Origin: Streptomyces sp. NL15-2K
GTDB lineage: Bacteria > Actinomycetota > Actinomycetes > Streptomycetales > Streptomycetaceae
DNA length: 64,000 nucleotides
NCBI RefSeq assembly: GCF_030551255.1
Contig: NZ_CP130630.1
Span: forward strand, 8,989,001-9,053,000
Reading direction: 5' to 3'
Below, piece after piece: positions 30,757 to 39,720 of the stretch (the first letter of the stretch is position 1; each line of letters begins with the position of its first letter). The notes beneath the pieces are model-generated. The model made no database searches and had not been told where the DNA came from. It saw nothing but the letters and a program-made list of their open reading frames with translations. Made by a program: the position numbers and the translations under genes.

Positions 30757-31512
30757 CTACGTGACCACGCGGAAGTGGCTGGTGAGCCGCCCCTGGTCGT
30801 CCAGCACATGGAAGGCCAGCCCGACCGGCGCCTCCCGGTCCGCCACCTGCTCGCCCTCCCAGGGCAGCCGCAGGGTCCAGGTCACGCCCGGCCCGACGAC
30901 CAGTGGCCGGCCGGCGAAGGCGGTGGCGGCGGGCGTGTGCGCGTGCCCGGTGATCAGCCCGGCGATCTCGGGCCGCCGCTGCATGAGGGCGGCCAGGCGG
31001 TCCGGTCGGCCCAGCTGGTAGGAGTCGGGCAGAGGATGGTGCAGCGCGACCGGCGGGTGGTGGAAGGCCAGGACCGCCGGGAGGGCCCCGTCGAGCTCGT
31101 CCAGCGTCGCCTCGATCCAGTCGTACGTCTCCTCGTCCAGCGCTCCTTCGTCGTGGCCGGGAATGCTGGAGTCGCACATCAGCACGGCGCCGTCGTCGAA
31201 GACGTGCGCGCTGTTGACCGGCCCGTCGGCCGCGGGCCGGCCCAGCAGGGCCTTGCGGTACGTCGCCCGGCTGTCGTGGTTGCCCGGACAGGTGAGCACC
31301 GGGAACGGCGCGTCGCCGTCACGCAGCCCGAGGACGCGGGCCGCCTCCTCGTACTCCGCCTCCGTGCCGTGGTCCGCGATGTCTCCGGTCACCAGCAGGG
31401 CGTCCACCCGCCCCGGCAGCCGCCACAGCCGGTCGCGCACCCGCTCGGCGCGCTCCGTCGCCCGCGCGGTCCCGTCCAGATGCAGATCGCTGATGTGTGC
31501 GAGTACGAGCAC
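30757..31512 (-). CDS. Class III-type cyclic nucleotide/metallophosphoesterase
   Basis: A 251-residue calcineurin-like phosphoesterase with the complete dimetal site: HISDLHLDG, LVTGDIADHG, CPGNHDSR, AFHHPP and GLITGHAHTP. This arrangement is that of CpdA-type 3',5'-cyclic nucleotide phosphodiesterases, but other phosphoester substrates are possible. The GTG at 31512 was chosen because GGGGAGG lies nine bases upstream; an ATG at 31563 would extend it without a ribosome site. It is a single gene, convergent with the multicopper oxidase. An AT-rich palindrome lies upstream. Confidence 0.92.
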   Translation of the reverse strand: MLVLAHISDLHLDGTARATERAERVRDRLWRLPGRVDALLVTGDIADHGTEAEYEEAARVLGLRDGDAPFPVLTCPGNHDSRATYRKALLGRPAADGPVNSAHVFDDGAVLMCDSSIPGHDEGALDEETYDWIEATLDELDGALPAVLAFHHPPVALHHPLPDSYQLGRPDRLAALMQRRPEIAGLITGHAHTPAATAFAGRPLVVGPGVTWTLRLPWEGEQVADREAPVGLAFHVLDDQGRLTSHFRVVT

Positions 31513-31560
31513 GGCCGTACGCCTCCCCGAGTAGACCTTAATGGCATACCCGGATCCAAG

Positions 31561-31574
31561 CATTAGAGCTAATG
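31561..31574. promoter_or_regulatory. AT-rich palindrome in the divergent phosphoesterase/M24 promoter region
   Basis: cattag and ctaatg arms flank ag. The site stands out as AT-rich in a GC-rich gap and lies 49 bp upstream of the phosphoesterase GTG and 115 bp upstream of the M24 ATG. It is operator-like, but the regulator is unknown. Confidence 0.4.
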
Positions 31575-31688
31575 GATGCACAAGGCTTGCCCGTTAGATC
31601 TCGAAACACGTGACAACCGGCTCGCGCCGCCCGAGCCATCCGGGCAGGATGCTCCCCGTAGTCTCTTCACCCGCACAGGGAGGCCCGG

Positions 31689-32816
31689 ATGACCGGCAGC
31701 ACGCGCGCGCCCTTCACCGCCGACGACTACAGGACCCGTATGGAGCGCGCCGCGCGAGCGGCCGCCGACGCGGGTCTCGCCGGGCTCCTGGTGGCCCCGG
31801 GACCGGACCTGGTCTGGCTCACCGGCTACACGCCCACCGCGACCACCGAACGACTCACCCTGCTCGTCCTCGCCCCCGGCCAGGACCCCGTCCTCGTCGT
31901 CCCCACCCTGGAGGCCCCGGACGCCGCGCAGGCGGCCGGCGCGCCCGCGCTGACCCTGCGGGACTGGACCGACGGCAAGGATCCCTACGCCGCCACGGCC
32001 GCCCTTCTCGACGACAGTGGCCGCTTCGGGGTCAGCGACAACGCCTGGGCCATGCACCTGCTGGGTCTGCAGGAGGCCCTGCCCGGCACCTCCTACGCCT
32101 CCCTCACGGAGGCCCTGCCGATGCTCCGGGCCGTCAAGGACGCGGCGGAGCTGGAGCTGCTGGCGGCCGCGGGAGCGGCCGCGGACGCGACGTTCGAGGA
32201 GATCCGGAAGGTTCCCTTCGCCGGCCGCAGGGAGTCCGAGGTCGCCGCGGACCTTTCGCGATCGCTGCGCCGGCACGGACACTCCCAGGTCGACTTCACG
32301 ATCGTCGCCTCCGGCCCGAACGGTGCCAACCCGCACCACGAGGTGGGCGACCGGGTGATCGAGCGCGGTGACATGGTGGTCCTGGACTTCGGCGGCCTCA
32401 AGGACGGCTACGGCTCCGACACCTCCCGTACGGTCCACGTCGGCGAGCCCACCGACGAGGAGCGCCGGGTGCACGACCTCGTGCGCGAGGCCCAGGAGGC
32501 GGGCTTCCGGGCGGTGCGGCCCGGCGTCGCCTGCCAGGAGGTCGACCGGGCCGCCCGCGCGGTCATCGCCGACGCCGGGTACGGCGAGTACTTCATCCAC
32601 CGCACCGGTCACGGCATCGGCGTCACCACGCATGAGCCGCCGTACATGATCGAGGGCGAACGGCAGCCCCTCGTGCCCGGCATGTGCTTCTCCGTGGAGC
32701 CCGGCATCTATCTGCCCGGCCGTTTCGGGGTACGCATCGAGGACATCGTCACGGTCACCGAGGACGGCGGCCGCCGCCTCAACGACACCAGCCGCGACAT
32801 GGTCATAGTGGACTGA
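31689..32816 (+). CDS. M24 family aminopeptidase P-like peptidase (Xaa-Pro dipeptidase/aminopeptidase)
   Basis: A 375-residue cytoplasmic metallopeptidase. It has an N-terminal creatinase-like domain (residues 1-150) and a pita-bread catalytic domain with all five dimetal ligands visible: Asp in VVLDFGG, Asp in YGSDTSRT, His in HRTGHGIG, Glu in FSVEPGIY and Glu in VRIEDIV. It should remove residues next to proline or cleave Xaa-Pro dipeptides. The ATG at 31689 has GGGAGG upstream. The APH-fold gene follows after 57 bp in the same direction. Confidence 0.95.
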   Translation: MTGSTRAPFTADDYRTRMERAARAAADAGLAGLLVAPGPDLVWLTGYTPTATTERLTLLVLAPGQDPVLVVPTLEAPDAAQAAGAPALTLRDWTDGKDPYAATAALLDDSGRFGVSDNAWAMHLLGLQEALPGTSYASLTEALPMLRAVKDAAELELLAAAGAAADATFEEIRKVPFAGRRESEVAADLSRSLRRHGHSQVDFTIVASGPNGANPHHEVGDRVIERGDMVVLDFGGLKDGYGSDTSRTVHVGEPTDEERRVHDLVREAQEAGFRAVRPGVACQEVDRAARAVIADAGYGEYFIHRTGHGIGVTTHEPPYMIEGERQPLVPGMCFSVEPGIYLPGRFGVRIEDIVTVTEDGGRRLNDTSRDMVIVD

Positions 32817-32873
32817 CGCGGTACCAGGAGCCCTCCGCACGATCACACGATCACCAACGACTACGGCGCGATC

Positions 32874-33836
32874 ATGACCCAGGCACCGACACCCACCGCG
32901 GACACCGTCCGCCGACTGGTCCGTTCCCTGCTCAAGGAGGGCGCGGCCGGTGCGGACGGCAGCGCCGGACCCGAGATCCGGCCCGTCGCCGAGGGCGGCG
33001 AGCACTCCACGTGGTGGGTCGGTACGCGCCACGTGCTGCGCCTCGCCCCCGACCGCGAGGCCGCCGTCCGCCGGCGCCGCGAGCTGCGCCTGCGTGACCT
33101 CGTACGCCCGTACCTGCCGATCGCGGTCCCCACCAGCGTGGCGCACGGCGAGTGGGCGCCCGGGCTGACGTACACCCTGGACACCAAGGTGCCCGGCGGC
33201 TCGGCGGAGGAGCACGACGTGTCCGCCGTCGGCGAGGCCGACCTGGCCGGGCTGCTCGCGGGGCTGCGCGAGGTGCCCGTGCGGCAGGCCGAGGCGCTCG
33301 GCGTGCCGCGCGCCGCCCCGCGCTCCCTGGAGCGGCTGCGCCGGGAGGCCGGCCGCGCCGCCGAACGCCTCGCCGCGGCTGACGAGTTCGACCCGGGCCG
33401 CCTGCACCAGTTCCCGATGCCGGCCGCGGTCCAGCTCGCCGCCCAGTCCGGCACGGCGGTCCTCGTCCACCACGGCCTCAGGGGCGAACACCTCGTGGTC
33501 AGCGCCGACGGCCGGGTACGCGGCGTCCTGGACTGGAGCGAGGCGGTCATCGGCGACCCCGCCGAGGACATCGCCGGCCTCGCACGCGCCGTCGGCTCCC
33601 CGGCCGCCGTCCGCGCCGCCACCCTCGCCGGCTACGCCGCCCGCCCCTGCCTGCGCGGCCTCTGGCTCGCCCGCTGCGACGCCGTCATCCACCTCGCCGC
33701 CGGCCTGGCAGGCCGCGACACGGCCCCGTCGCCCCTCCTCAGAACCCGACTGCGGCGCGCCTGGGAGGCGATCCTGCTGGAGCGGGTGACGGAACTGCGG
33801 GACGACGACCCGGACGCCGCCGACGACGTCCTGTGA
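32874..33836 (+). CDS. Aminoglycoside phosphotransferase-fold protein with altered catalytic loop
   Basis: A 320-residue APH/choline-kinase-like protein. The nucleotide-binding lobe is recognisable (EIRPVAEGGEHSTWWVGTRHVLRLA). The catalytic loop, usually HGDLxxxN, reads VHHGLRGEHLVV, so the catalytic Asp appears replaced by Gly and the Asn by His. The metal-binding VLDWSEAVIGDP segment is intact. It may be a pseudokinase or use a shifted residue. No ribosome site precedes the ATG at 32874, so the start is uncertain. It is convergent with treZ. Confidence 0.8.
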   Translation: MTQAPTPTADTVRRLVRSLLKEGAAGADGSAGPEIRPVAEGGEHSTWWVGTRHVLRLAPDREAAVRRRRELRLRDLVRPYLPIAVPTSVAHGEWAPGLTYTLDTKVPGGSAEEHDVSAVGEADLAGLLAGLREVPVRQAEALGVPRAAPRSLERLRREAGRAAERLAAADEFDPGRLHQFPMPAAVQLAAQSGTAVLVHHGLRGEHLVVSADGRVRGVLDWSEAVIGDPAEDIAGLARAVGSPAAVRAATLAGYAARPCLRGLWLARCDAVIHLAAGLAGRDTAPSPLLRTRLRRAWEAILLERVTELRDDDPDAADDVL

Positions 33837-33844
33837 GGGACGGC

Positions 33845-33862
33845 CCGGCTCGGCGGAGCCGG
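33845..33862. terminator. Hairpin between convergent APH-fold gene and treZ
   Basis: Arms ccggctc and gagccgg (7 bp) with loop ggcg lie between the two stop codons. It is a short but perfect stem. Confidence 0.5.
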
Positions 33863-33866
33863 CTTC

Positions 33867-35612
33867 TCACTCCTGCAGCAACACCACGCACGACTCCCCG
33901 GGCACGTGCAGCAGCCCGCCCGCGCCCGGGGCCTCGACGGGCTCCCACGCGGCGAGCACGCGCGCGGGGCGGGTGCCCAGGGGGATGGCCGCCGGTTCCT
34001 TGGCGAGGTTCACGGCGACGCGGACGTCTCCGCGCCGGAAGGCCAGCCAGCGCTCCCGCTCGTCGTAGGCCACCTTGGTGTCGGCGAGGTCGGGATCGGT
34101 GAGGTCCGCCTGTTCGTGCCGCAGGGCGATGAGCCGGCGGTACCAGGCCAGCACGCGCGCGTGGGGATCACGTTCGGGCTCGGCCCAGTCGAGGCAGGAG
34201 CGGTCACGGGTCGCCGGGTCCTGCGGATCGGGGACGTCCTCCTCGGCCCAGCCGTGCGCGGCGAACTCGCGGCGCCTGCCCCGCCGTACGGCCTCGGCGA
34301 GCGCGGGATCGGTGTGGTCGGTGAAGAACTGCCAGGGCGTGCCCGCAGCCCACTCCTCACCCATGAACAGCATCGGCGTGAAGGGGGCGGTCAGGGTCAG
34401 TGTGGCCGCGCAGGCCAGCAGGCCGGGGGAGACCAGGGCCGCCAGGCGGTCTCCCTGGGCGCGGTTGCCCACCTGGTCGTGGGTCTGGCTGTAGCCGAGG
34501 AGCCGGTGCGCCGCCGCGCGCGCGCGGTCCAGGGGGCGCCCGTGGTGCCGGCCCCGGAAGCTCGAGTACGTGCCGTCGTGGAAGTAGCCGCCCGTGAGTG
34601 TCTTGGCGAGCGCGGCGAAGGGGGCGCGCGCGAAGTCGGCGTAGTAGCCCTTCGACTCGCCGGTCAGCGCGGTGTGCAGGGCGTGGTGGAAGTCGTCGTT
34701 CCACTGCGCGTGCAGACCGAGGCCGCCCTCCGCGCGCGGGGTGACCAGACGCGGGTCGTTCAGGTCCGACTCGGCGATCAGGAACAGCGGCCGGCCCAGA
34801 TCGGCGGACAGGGCGTCCACGGCCGTCGACAGCTCCTCCAGGAAGGTGCACGCGCGTGTGTCCGCCAGCGCGTGCACCGCGTCCAGCCGCAGCCCGTCGA
34901 TCCGGTAGTCCCGCAGCCACGCCAGCGCGCTGCCCAGCAGGAACGCACGTACCTCGTCCGAGCCGGGCGCGTCCAGGTTCACGGCGGAACCCCAGGGGGT
35001 GTGGTGCGTGTCCGTGAAGTACGGGCCGAACCGAGGGAGGTAGTTGCCGGAGGGCCCCAGGTGGTTGTGCACCACGTCCAGGACCACGCCCAGGCCGAGC
35101 TCATGGGCCCGGTCGACGAAGCGTTTCAGTGCCTCGGGGCCGCCGTACGGCTCGTGCACGGCCCACAGCGAGACCCCCTCGTATCCCCAGCCGTGCCGCC
35201 CGGGGAAGGGGCACAGCGGCATCAACTGGACGTGCGTGACACCCAGTTCCACGAGGTGCCCGAGCCGCTCGGCGGCCGCGTCCAGAGTGCCCTCGCGCGT
35301 GTACGTGCCCACGTGCAGCTCGTACAGCACCGCACCCGGCAGCGGACGACCCGCCCACTCGGTGCGCCACGCGTACCGGTCGTGCTCGACGACCGCGCTG
35401 AGCCCGTCGGGGCCGTCCGGCTGCCGGCGCGAGCGCGGGTCCGGCAACACGGGTCCGTCGTCCAGCGCGAAGCCGTACCGCGTGCCGTCCCGCGCCTCGG
35501 CCTCTGCCCACCACCATCCCGCGCGCTCCGGATCGCGCTCCAACGCGCGCGTGGCGCCGTCGCACTGGAGCGTGACGCGATCGGCCTGCGGTGCCCACAC
35601 CTCGAACTGCAC
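33867..35612 (-). CDS. treZ: Malto-oligosyltrehalose trehalohydrolase (TreZ)
   Basis: A 581-residue GH13 enzyme that releases trehalose from malto-oligosyltrehalose made by TreY. It has an N-terminal CBM48-like domain (MQFEVWAPQADRVTLQ), then the catalytic barrel with VLDVVHNHLGPSGNYL (region I), GLRLDAVHAL (nucleophile Asp), LIAESDLNDPR (acid Glu) and SQTHDQVGNR (region IV). The start is GTG at 35612. treY and glgX, its pathway partners, lie 14 kb away on the same strand, so the trehalose genes are split by an accessory region. Confidence 0.96.
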   Translation of the reverse strand: MQFEVWAPQADRVTLQCDGATRALERDPERAGWWWAEAEARDGTRYGFALDDGPVLPDPRSRRQPDGPDGLSAVVEHDRYAWRTEWAGRPLPGAVLYELHVGTYTREGTLDAAAERLGHLVELGVTHVQLMPLCPFPGRHGWGYEGVSLWAVHEPYGGPEALKRFVDRAHELGLGVVLDVVHNHLGPSGNYLPRFGPYFTDTHHTPWGSAVNLDAPGSDEVRAFLLGSALAWLRDYRIDGLRLDAVHALADTRACTFLEELSTAVDALSADLGRPLFLIAESDLNDPRLVTPRAEGGLGLHAQWNDDFHHALHTALTGESKGYYADFARAPFAALAKTLTGGYFHDGTYSSFRGRHHGRPLDRARAAAHRLLGYSQTHDQVGNRAQGDRLAALVSPGLLACAATLTLTAPFTPMLFMGEEWAAGTPWQFFTDHTDPALAEAVRRGRRREFAAHGWAEEDVPDPQDPATRDRSCLDWAEPERDPHARVLAWYRRLIALRHEQADLTDPDLADTKVAYDERERWLAFRRGDVRVAVNLAKEPAAIPLGTRPARVLAAWEPVEAPGAGGLLHVPGESCVVLLQE

Positions 35613-35786
35613 GGACGGTTCCCCTTCGTCTGCTCACCGGGATGTAGCCCCGTCCATGGTGCTTCAAACGCGATCAATGCGCTTCTGAATCCGCCCCATT
35701 GCGGCAGGTGTCGTCCGGTACGCGCGCGTGGCGGCCGTTTCCGCGTCTTCTGGACACCCGGCGTTCACTGCCCGACAATCACGAGC

Positions 35787-36338
35787 GTGACGTCGTCCTT
35801 CGAGTTCAACACGTACCCCGCGCGGCTGTCCGACGCGGAGCGCGACAAGGCGCTGAAGGTGCTTCGTGACGGCGTCGCCATGGGCCGCCTGTCGCACGAC
35901 ACGTTCATCCGGCGCATGGAGCTGGCGCTCACCGCCCGCCGCCTGGACGAGCTCGCCGCGCTCACCGCCGACCTGCCCAAGGACAGCCGCGTCTCGCGCC
36001 TGGTGTTCGGCACCGTCGAGGCGGTCTCCGGCTTCACCGTACGGCTGCGCAGGGCCTGGCAGGCCGAGCGGCTCCCCAAGCTGCTCCTGCCGCATCCCGC
36101 GGGCGGCCACGCCCTGCGCATAGGCCGCGACCCCGCCAATGGGCTCAGGCTGACCCACGAGACGGTGTCCCGGGTGCACGCCGAGCTCAGCCGCCAGGGC
36201 GGCATGTGGGTGCTGCGGGACCTCGGTTCGACCAACGGTACGACGGTGAACGGGCGGCGGGTCATCGGCGCGGCGGTCGTCCGCGAGGGCGACCAGGTCG
36301 GGTTCGGCCAGATCGCGTTCCGGCTCTCGGCCCACTGA
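35787..36338 (+). CDS. DUF1707-FHA domain protein
   Basis: A 183-residue cytoplasmic protein. The N-terminal DUF1707 domain (YPARLSDAERDKALKVLRDG, residues 10-60) is joined to a C-terminal FHA domain (about 100-180) with RIGRDPANGL, SRVHAEL and LGSTNGTTVNG. These are the residues that bind phosphothreonine. It probably reads Ser/Thr kinase signalling; the partner kinase is not in the window. The start is GTG at 35787, giving the DUF1707 N-terminus. It is divergent from treZ and followed by a triple 21-bp repeat. Confidence 0.93.
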   Translation: MTSSFEFNTYPARLSDAERDKALKVLRDGVAMGRLSHDTFIRRMELALTARRLDELAALTADLPKDSRVSRLVFGTVEAVSGFTVRLRRAWQAERLPKLLLPHPAGGHALRIGRDPANGLRLTHETVSRVHAELSRQGGMWVLRDLGSTNGTTVNGRRVIGAAVVREGDQVGFGQIAFRLSAH

Positions 36339-36358
36339 GCCGGCGCTCGGCTCCGGCC

Positions 36359-36420
36359 GGGCTTCACCCCGCCGGTATCCGGGCTTCACCCGCCGGTATC
36401 CGGGCTTCACCCGCTGGTAT
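36359..36420. repeat. Three tandem 21-bp repeats
   Basis: Units beginning gggcttcacccgc start at 36359, 36381 and 36402 (the first with one extra c). They lie directly downstream of the FHA gene and upstream of the M14 carboxypeptidase. Confidence 0.9.
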
Positions 36421-36447
36421 GGGCCAAGCCCCTTTGCGCTTCGCGGT

Positions 36448-36465
36448 GTTGACGAACCCGTCAAC
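36448..36465. promoter_or_regulatory. Inverted repeat upstream of the first M14 gene
   Basis: gttgac and gtcaac arms flank gaaccc, 34 bp before the GTG start. TTGACG within it could also act as a -35 element. A related TTGAC/GTCAA palindrome lies upstream of the paralogous M14 gene at 39721. Confidence 0.5.
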
Positions 36466-36499
36466 TCGTGACTGACTGTGCGTACACCATGCACATCAG

Positions 36500-37882
36500 G
36501 TGAACCGACGGCACCACATGTGGAGGTGCGCCCTGCCGCCACTCCTCCGCTACCCGACCGTCGACGAGCTCGGCGCCAGGGCGGCCGCGCTCGTCGCGCG
36601 CCACCCGGGGGACGCCCGGCTGCGCCAGGTGGGCACCTCTCGCGCGGGCACGCCCCTGTGGCTGCTCTCCGTCGGCCACGGCAGCCGCCAGGCCCTCGCC
36701 GTCGCAGGTCCGCACGCCAACGAGCCCGTGGGCGGCGCCACCGTCCTGCGGCTGGCCGAGCGGGCTCTCGCCGACCCCACGCTCACCTCCGGTGCCGACG
36801 CCACCTGGAACCTGCTGCTGTGCCTCGACCCCGACGGCCTGCGCCGCAACGAGCGCTGGCTGCGCGGCCCCTACACCCTCGGCCACTACTTCCGGAACTT
36901 CTTCCGGCCCGGCTTCCTGGAGCAGCCCGAGTGGCTCCCCGACGGCGCGGCCGGCGCCGTACTCCCGGAGACCCGCACTCTGCTCGAACTCCAGGACGAA
37001 CTGCGGCCCTTCTTCCAGTGCTCCCTGCACGGCGTCGACGTCGGCGGCGGCTTCGTCGAGCTCACCCGCGACCTGCCCGGCCTCGCCCACCGCGTCGCGG
37101 ACACCGCGGCCCGCCTCGGCATACCGCGCGAACTCGGCCCGTACGACACCCTGTACTGGCCGAACCTCGGGCCCGCCGTCTACCGAATACCGCCCCCGCG
37201 CCCGAGCGGCCTGGCCGCGGCCATCACCGAGGCCGCCGTCGAGTCGACGTGGTTCCACCCGCACCGGCACGGCACCGTGACCGCCGTCGTCGAGGCGCCC
37301 ATGTGGGGCGTGGCCGCGGTGGAGGACGACGGCCCGCCCGCCGACGCGGCCGCGGTACTGCGCACCGTCAGCCACACCCTGCGCCACGACGCCCGGCTCC
37401 TGGATCGGCTCCTCGCCCGGATCCGGCCCCATGTCTCGACGACGCCCGGCGCGGCGCGCCTGCTCGCCCCGGTCGAGGACTATTTGCTCGTCTGCCCCGG
37501 CCTCGCCGACGCGTGGGACCCCGAGGTCGCCTCCGGCCCGCGCCCCCTTCCGCCCCTGAACAGCGCCCACCTGACCGCCCTGCGCATCGCCGGCCGGCGG
37601 CTGGCCCTGCGCACGGCGGGACTGCTGCACCAGCTCGTGACGCGCTCCGGCGCCGATCCGGCCGGTGTGCTGCCGGAGCTGGACCGGCTGGTCGACGAGT
37701 GGTGCGCCGACTACCACGACGGCTGCCAGGCGCGCTGGATCCCGGTGGCACGCCAGGTGGAGTACCAGTCGCGGGTGGTGCTCGCCGCGTTCTCGCTCGC
37801 CGGTCGGTACGCGCCCGCGTGCTCCCGTTCGGGTGAGTCGGGGTGGGGTTCCCAGCCCGCCGTGCCGATGCATCGGGAATGA
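36500..37882 (+). CDS. M14 family zinc carboxypeptidase
   Basis: A protein of up to 460 residues in the M14 peptidase family. It is cytoplasmic by appearance (no signal peptide). Zinc ligands are visible as GPHANEPVGG (HxxE) and CSLHGVDVGG (third His), with the catalytic Glu in TAVVEAPMWG. The start is uncertain: GTG at 36500 or ATG at 36518, while the best ribosome site (GGAGG at 36521) precedes only a CTG, and the paralogue suggests the protein starts near LPPLLRYPTVDEL. The stop overlaps the ATG of the SSI inhibitor gene (ATGA), so peptidase and inhibitor are translationally coupled. A divergent paralogue lies 0.5 kb away. Confidence 0.88.
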   Translation: MNRRHHMWRCALPPLLRYPTVDELGARAAALVARHPGDARLRQVGTSRAGTPLWLLSVGHGSRQALAVAGPHANEPVGGATVLRLAERALADPTLTSGADATWNLLLCLDPDGLRRNERWLRGPYTLGHYFRNFFRPGFLEQPEWLPDGAAGAVLPETRTLLELQDELRPFFQCSLHGVDVGGGFVELTRDLPGLAHRVADTAARLGIPRELGPYDTLYWPNLGPAVYRIPPPRPSGLAAAITEAAVESTWFHPHRHGTVTAVVEAPMWGVAAVEDDGPPADAAAVLRTVSHTLRHDARLLDRLLARIRPHVSTTPGAARLLAPVEDYLLVCPGLADAWDPEVASGPRPLPPLNSAHLTALRIAGRRLALRTAGLLHQLVTRSGADPAGVLPELDRLVDEWCADYHDGCQARWIPVARQVEYQSRVVLAAFSLAGRYAPACSRSGESGWGSQPAVPMHRE

Positions 37883-38352
37883 CGTACACCACGTACACCA
37901 CCACAGTGACAGCGGTACGGGCCGGTCTGCTGGCTGCGGCCGCCCTCGTCCTCGCCACCGCGGCCCCGGTCGCGGCGACGCCTCAGGAGCCCGCCGGTGT
38001 CAGCTGGCTCTTCGTCACCGTCACCAGAGGCGAAGCCCGCGCCGGCGACGCGCCCGGCACCCTGCTGCTGTGCGACCCGCCCCAGGGCCACAGCCGCGCC
38101 GCCGAGGCGTGCGCGCAACTCCACTCGGCCCACGGCGACCTGCGCGCCATCAAGGCGAAGGACACCTACTGCCCGATGATCTACGCCCCGGTGACCGCCC
38201 ACGCGCGCGGGCAGTGGAACGGACGGCCGGTGGACTACACGGAGACCTTCTCGAACGCGTGCGTGATGGGCGCACGGACCGGAGCGATCTTCGCGCTGGA
38301 CGGATCGCGCCCAAGCCGCAGTGGCGGCGTCGCACACGCGCGTGGGGCGTGA
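37879..38352 (+). CDS. SSI-family subtilisin inhibitor (I16)
   Basis: A 157-residue secreted inhibitor with a signal peptide (AGLLAAAALVLATAAPVAA). The mature domain keeps the four SSI cysteines (LLLCDPPQG, EACAQL, DTYCPMIYAP and SNACVMG). The reactive-site loop CPMIYAPV has Met100 at P1, as in the classic Streptomyces subtilisin inhibitor, so subtilisin-like targets are expected. The C-terminus runs about 20 residues past the usual end. The ATG at 37879 overlaps the stop of the M14 carboxypeptidase. The subtilase at 18 kb is one candidate endogenous target; this is inferred. Confidence 0.93.
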   Translation: MTYTTYTTTVTAVRAGLLAAAALVLATAAPVAATPQEPAGVSWLFVTVTRGEARAGDAPGTLLLCDPPQGHSRAAEACAQLHSAHGDLRAIKAKDTYCPMIYAPVTAHARGQWNGRPVDYTETFSNACVMGARTGAIFALDGSRPSRSGGVAHARGA

Positions 38353-38420
38353 GTCTCCGCGGGGCTGCTCACGCGCGTGTGTGGCGGCGGGCTGTTGAAC
38401 GACTGAGTCCGTACGGCCGC

Positions 38421-39713
38421 TCATGTCGCCCGATCGCGCGCGTGCAGCGCAGCCGCGACGACCGTGCGGGACTGGTGCTCGACCTGATGCTCCAGAGGCA
38501 CCCAGCGGGCCCGGAAGCGCTCCGCGAAGGCGTGGCTCCAGGTCGACACGAGCCGTTCGAGACGCGGCGCCGCACGGTCGTCGGTCTCCTGAAGGACCCG
38601 CATCAGCATCGCCGCCGCCCGTAACGGCAACCGGCGTCCGAACGCGTCCACGCTGCCGACGTACGCCCTCGAGCCGTTGACGGGCGTGGTGTGCGTCCAG
38701 TCCGCGGCCAGCCCCGGCACCAGCTCCAGCCCCCATCGCGCGGCCCGCAGCAGGGGTCCGGCGGTGCCGTCGAGACGGGGCAGCGCGTCGGCGAGGACCC
38801 GCTCGACCTGCCGTGTGTCCCGCAGCAGCCGGTCCGCCAGCTGCCGCATCGCCGCGGCCGGGGCCGGGTGCGGCGCCGGATCGTCGACCAGGTCGCTCGC
38901 CCACATCGGTACCTCCACGACCGCGGTCAGGCCGCCGTACCGGTGGACGTGGTACCAGGTGCTGCACCGCGCGTCGTCCGGCATGCTCGGGTACGCCGCG
39001 CCCGCCCCCGGCGCGGGCATCACGTGCACGCCGGGCCCGGAGGCGGGCCAGCCCGCGGCGTCCGAGGCGCCCGTCTCCACCGGTATGTTCAGCTCCGCCG
39101 CGGACTTGGCGAACGGCTCGGCGAGGCCCGGGACGTCCTTCGTCAACTGCACCCAGCTGCCGCCCACGTCGGTCCCGTGCAGGGTCACCTGGAGGAAGGG
39201 GCGCAGCTCGTCGATGATCCCGGTCAGGGCGCGCGTCTCGGGCGGGAGCCGATCGGGCGGCAGCTCGGACGGCGACCACTCCGGCTGCTCCGGTCCCGGC
39301 GGCCGGTAGAAGCCGAGGTGGTAGTCGAACAGGCTGCGCGGCGCGGGAGTCACATGCAGGCTCGCCCCGTCCGGGTCCGCGCACAGCAGGAAGTGCCAGG
39401 ACGTACCGTCCCTCAACTTCCGGTCGTTCAAGGTTCGCTCGGCGACCGAGAGGAGGGTTGCGCCCCCGGTCGGCTCGTTGGAGTGGGCGCCCGCGACGAC
39501 CAGCACGGCGCGCCGGGCACGGCCCACGGACAGCAGGTGGAGCGGCCTGCCCGCCCGGGAAACTCCGATCTGTCTCAGGATGCACACGCCGGGCCGTTGA
39601 GCGGCCAACGCCCTCGCGGACACGACGAGTTCGGTCACGGTGGGGTAGCGCGGCTCCGGCAGAACACTCACCCCCGTCACATCCGCCCGGCTTCGCAATC
39701 CGCAGTACCCCAC
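38421..39713 (-). CDS. M14 family zinc carboxypeptidase, paralogue
   Basis: A protein of up to 430 residues and clearly homologous along its length to the M14 protein at 36.5 kb. It has RYPTVTELVVSARALAAQRPG, GAHSNEPTGG (HxxE), VTLHGTDVGGSW (third His) and TAVVEVPMWAS (catalytic Glu). There is no signal peptide. The first GTG is at 39713; GTG codons at 39680 and 39671 give a start closer to the paralogue (VSVLPEPRYPTV). It is oriented against the M14-SSI pair and converges with the inhibitor gene, so the inhibitor is flanked by two related carboxypeptidases. Confidence 0.88.
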   Translation of the reverse strand: MGYCGLRSRADVTGVSVLPEPRYPTVTELVVSARALAAQRPGVCILRQIGVSRAGRPLHLLSVGRARRAVLVVAGAHSNEPTGGATLLSVAERTLNDRKLRDGTSWHFLLCADPDGASLHVTPAPRSLFDYHLGFYRPPGPEQPEWSPSELPPDRLPPETRALTGIIDELRPFLQVTLHGTDVGGSWVQLTKDVPGLAEPFAKSAAELNIPVETGASDAAGWPASGPGVHVMPAPGAGAAYPSMPDDARCSTWYHVHRYGGLTAVVEVPMWASDLVDDPAPHPAPAAAMRQLADRLLRDTRQVERVLADALPRLDGTAGPLLRAARWGLELVPGLAADWTHTTPVNGSRAYVGSVDAFGRRLPLRAAAMLMRVLQETDDRAAPRLERLVSTWSHAFAERFRARWVPLEHQVEHQSRTVVAAALHARDRAT

Positions 39714-39720
39714 GCTCTGA

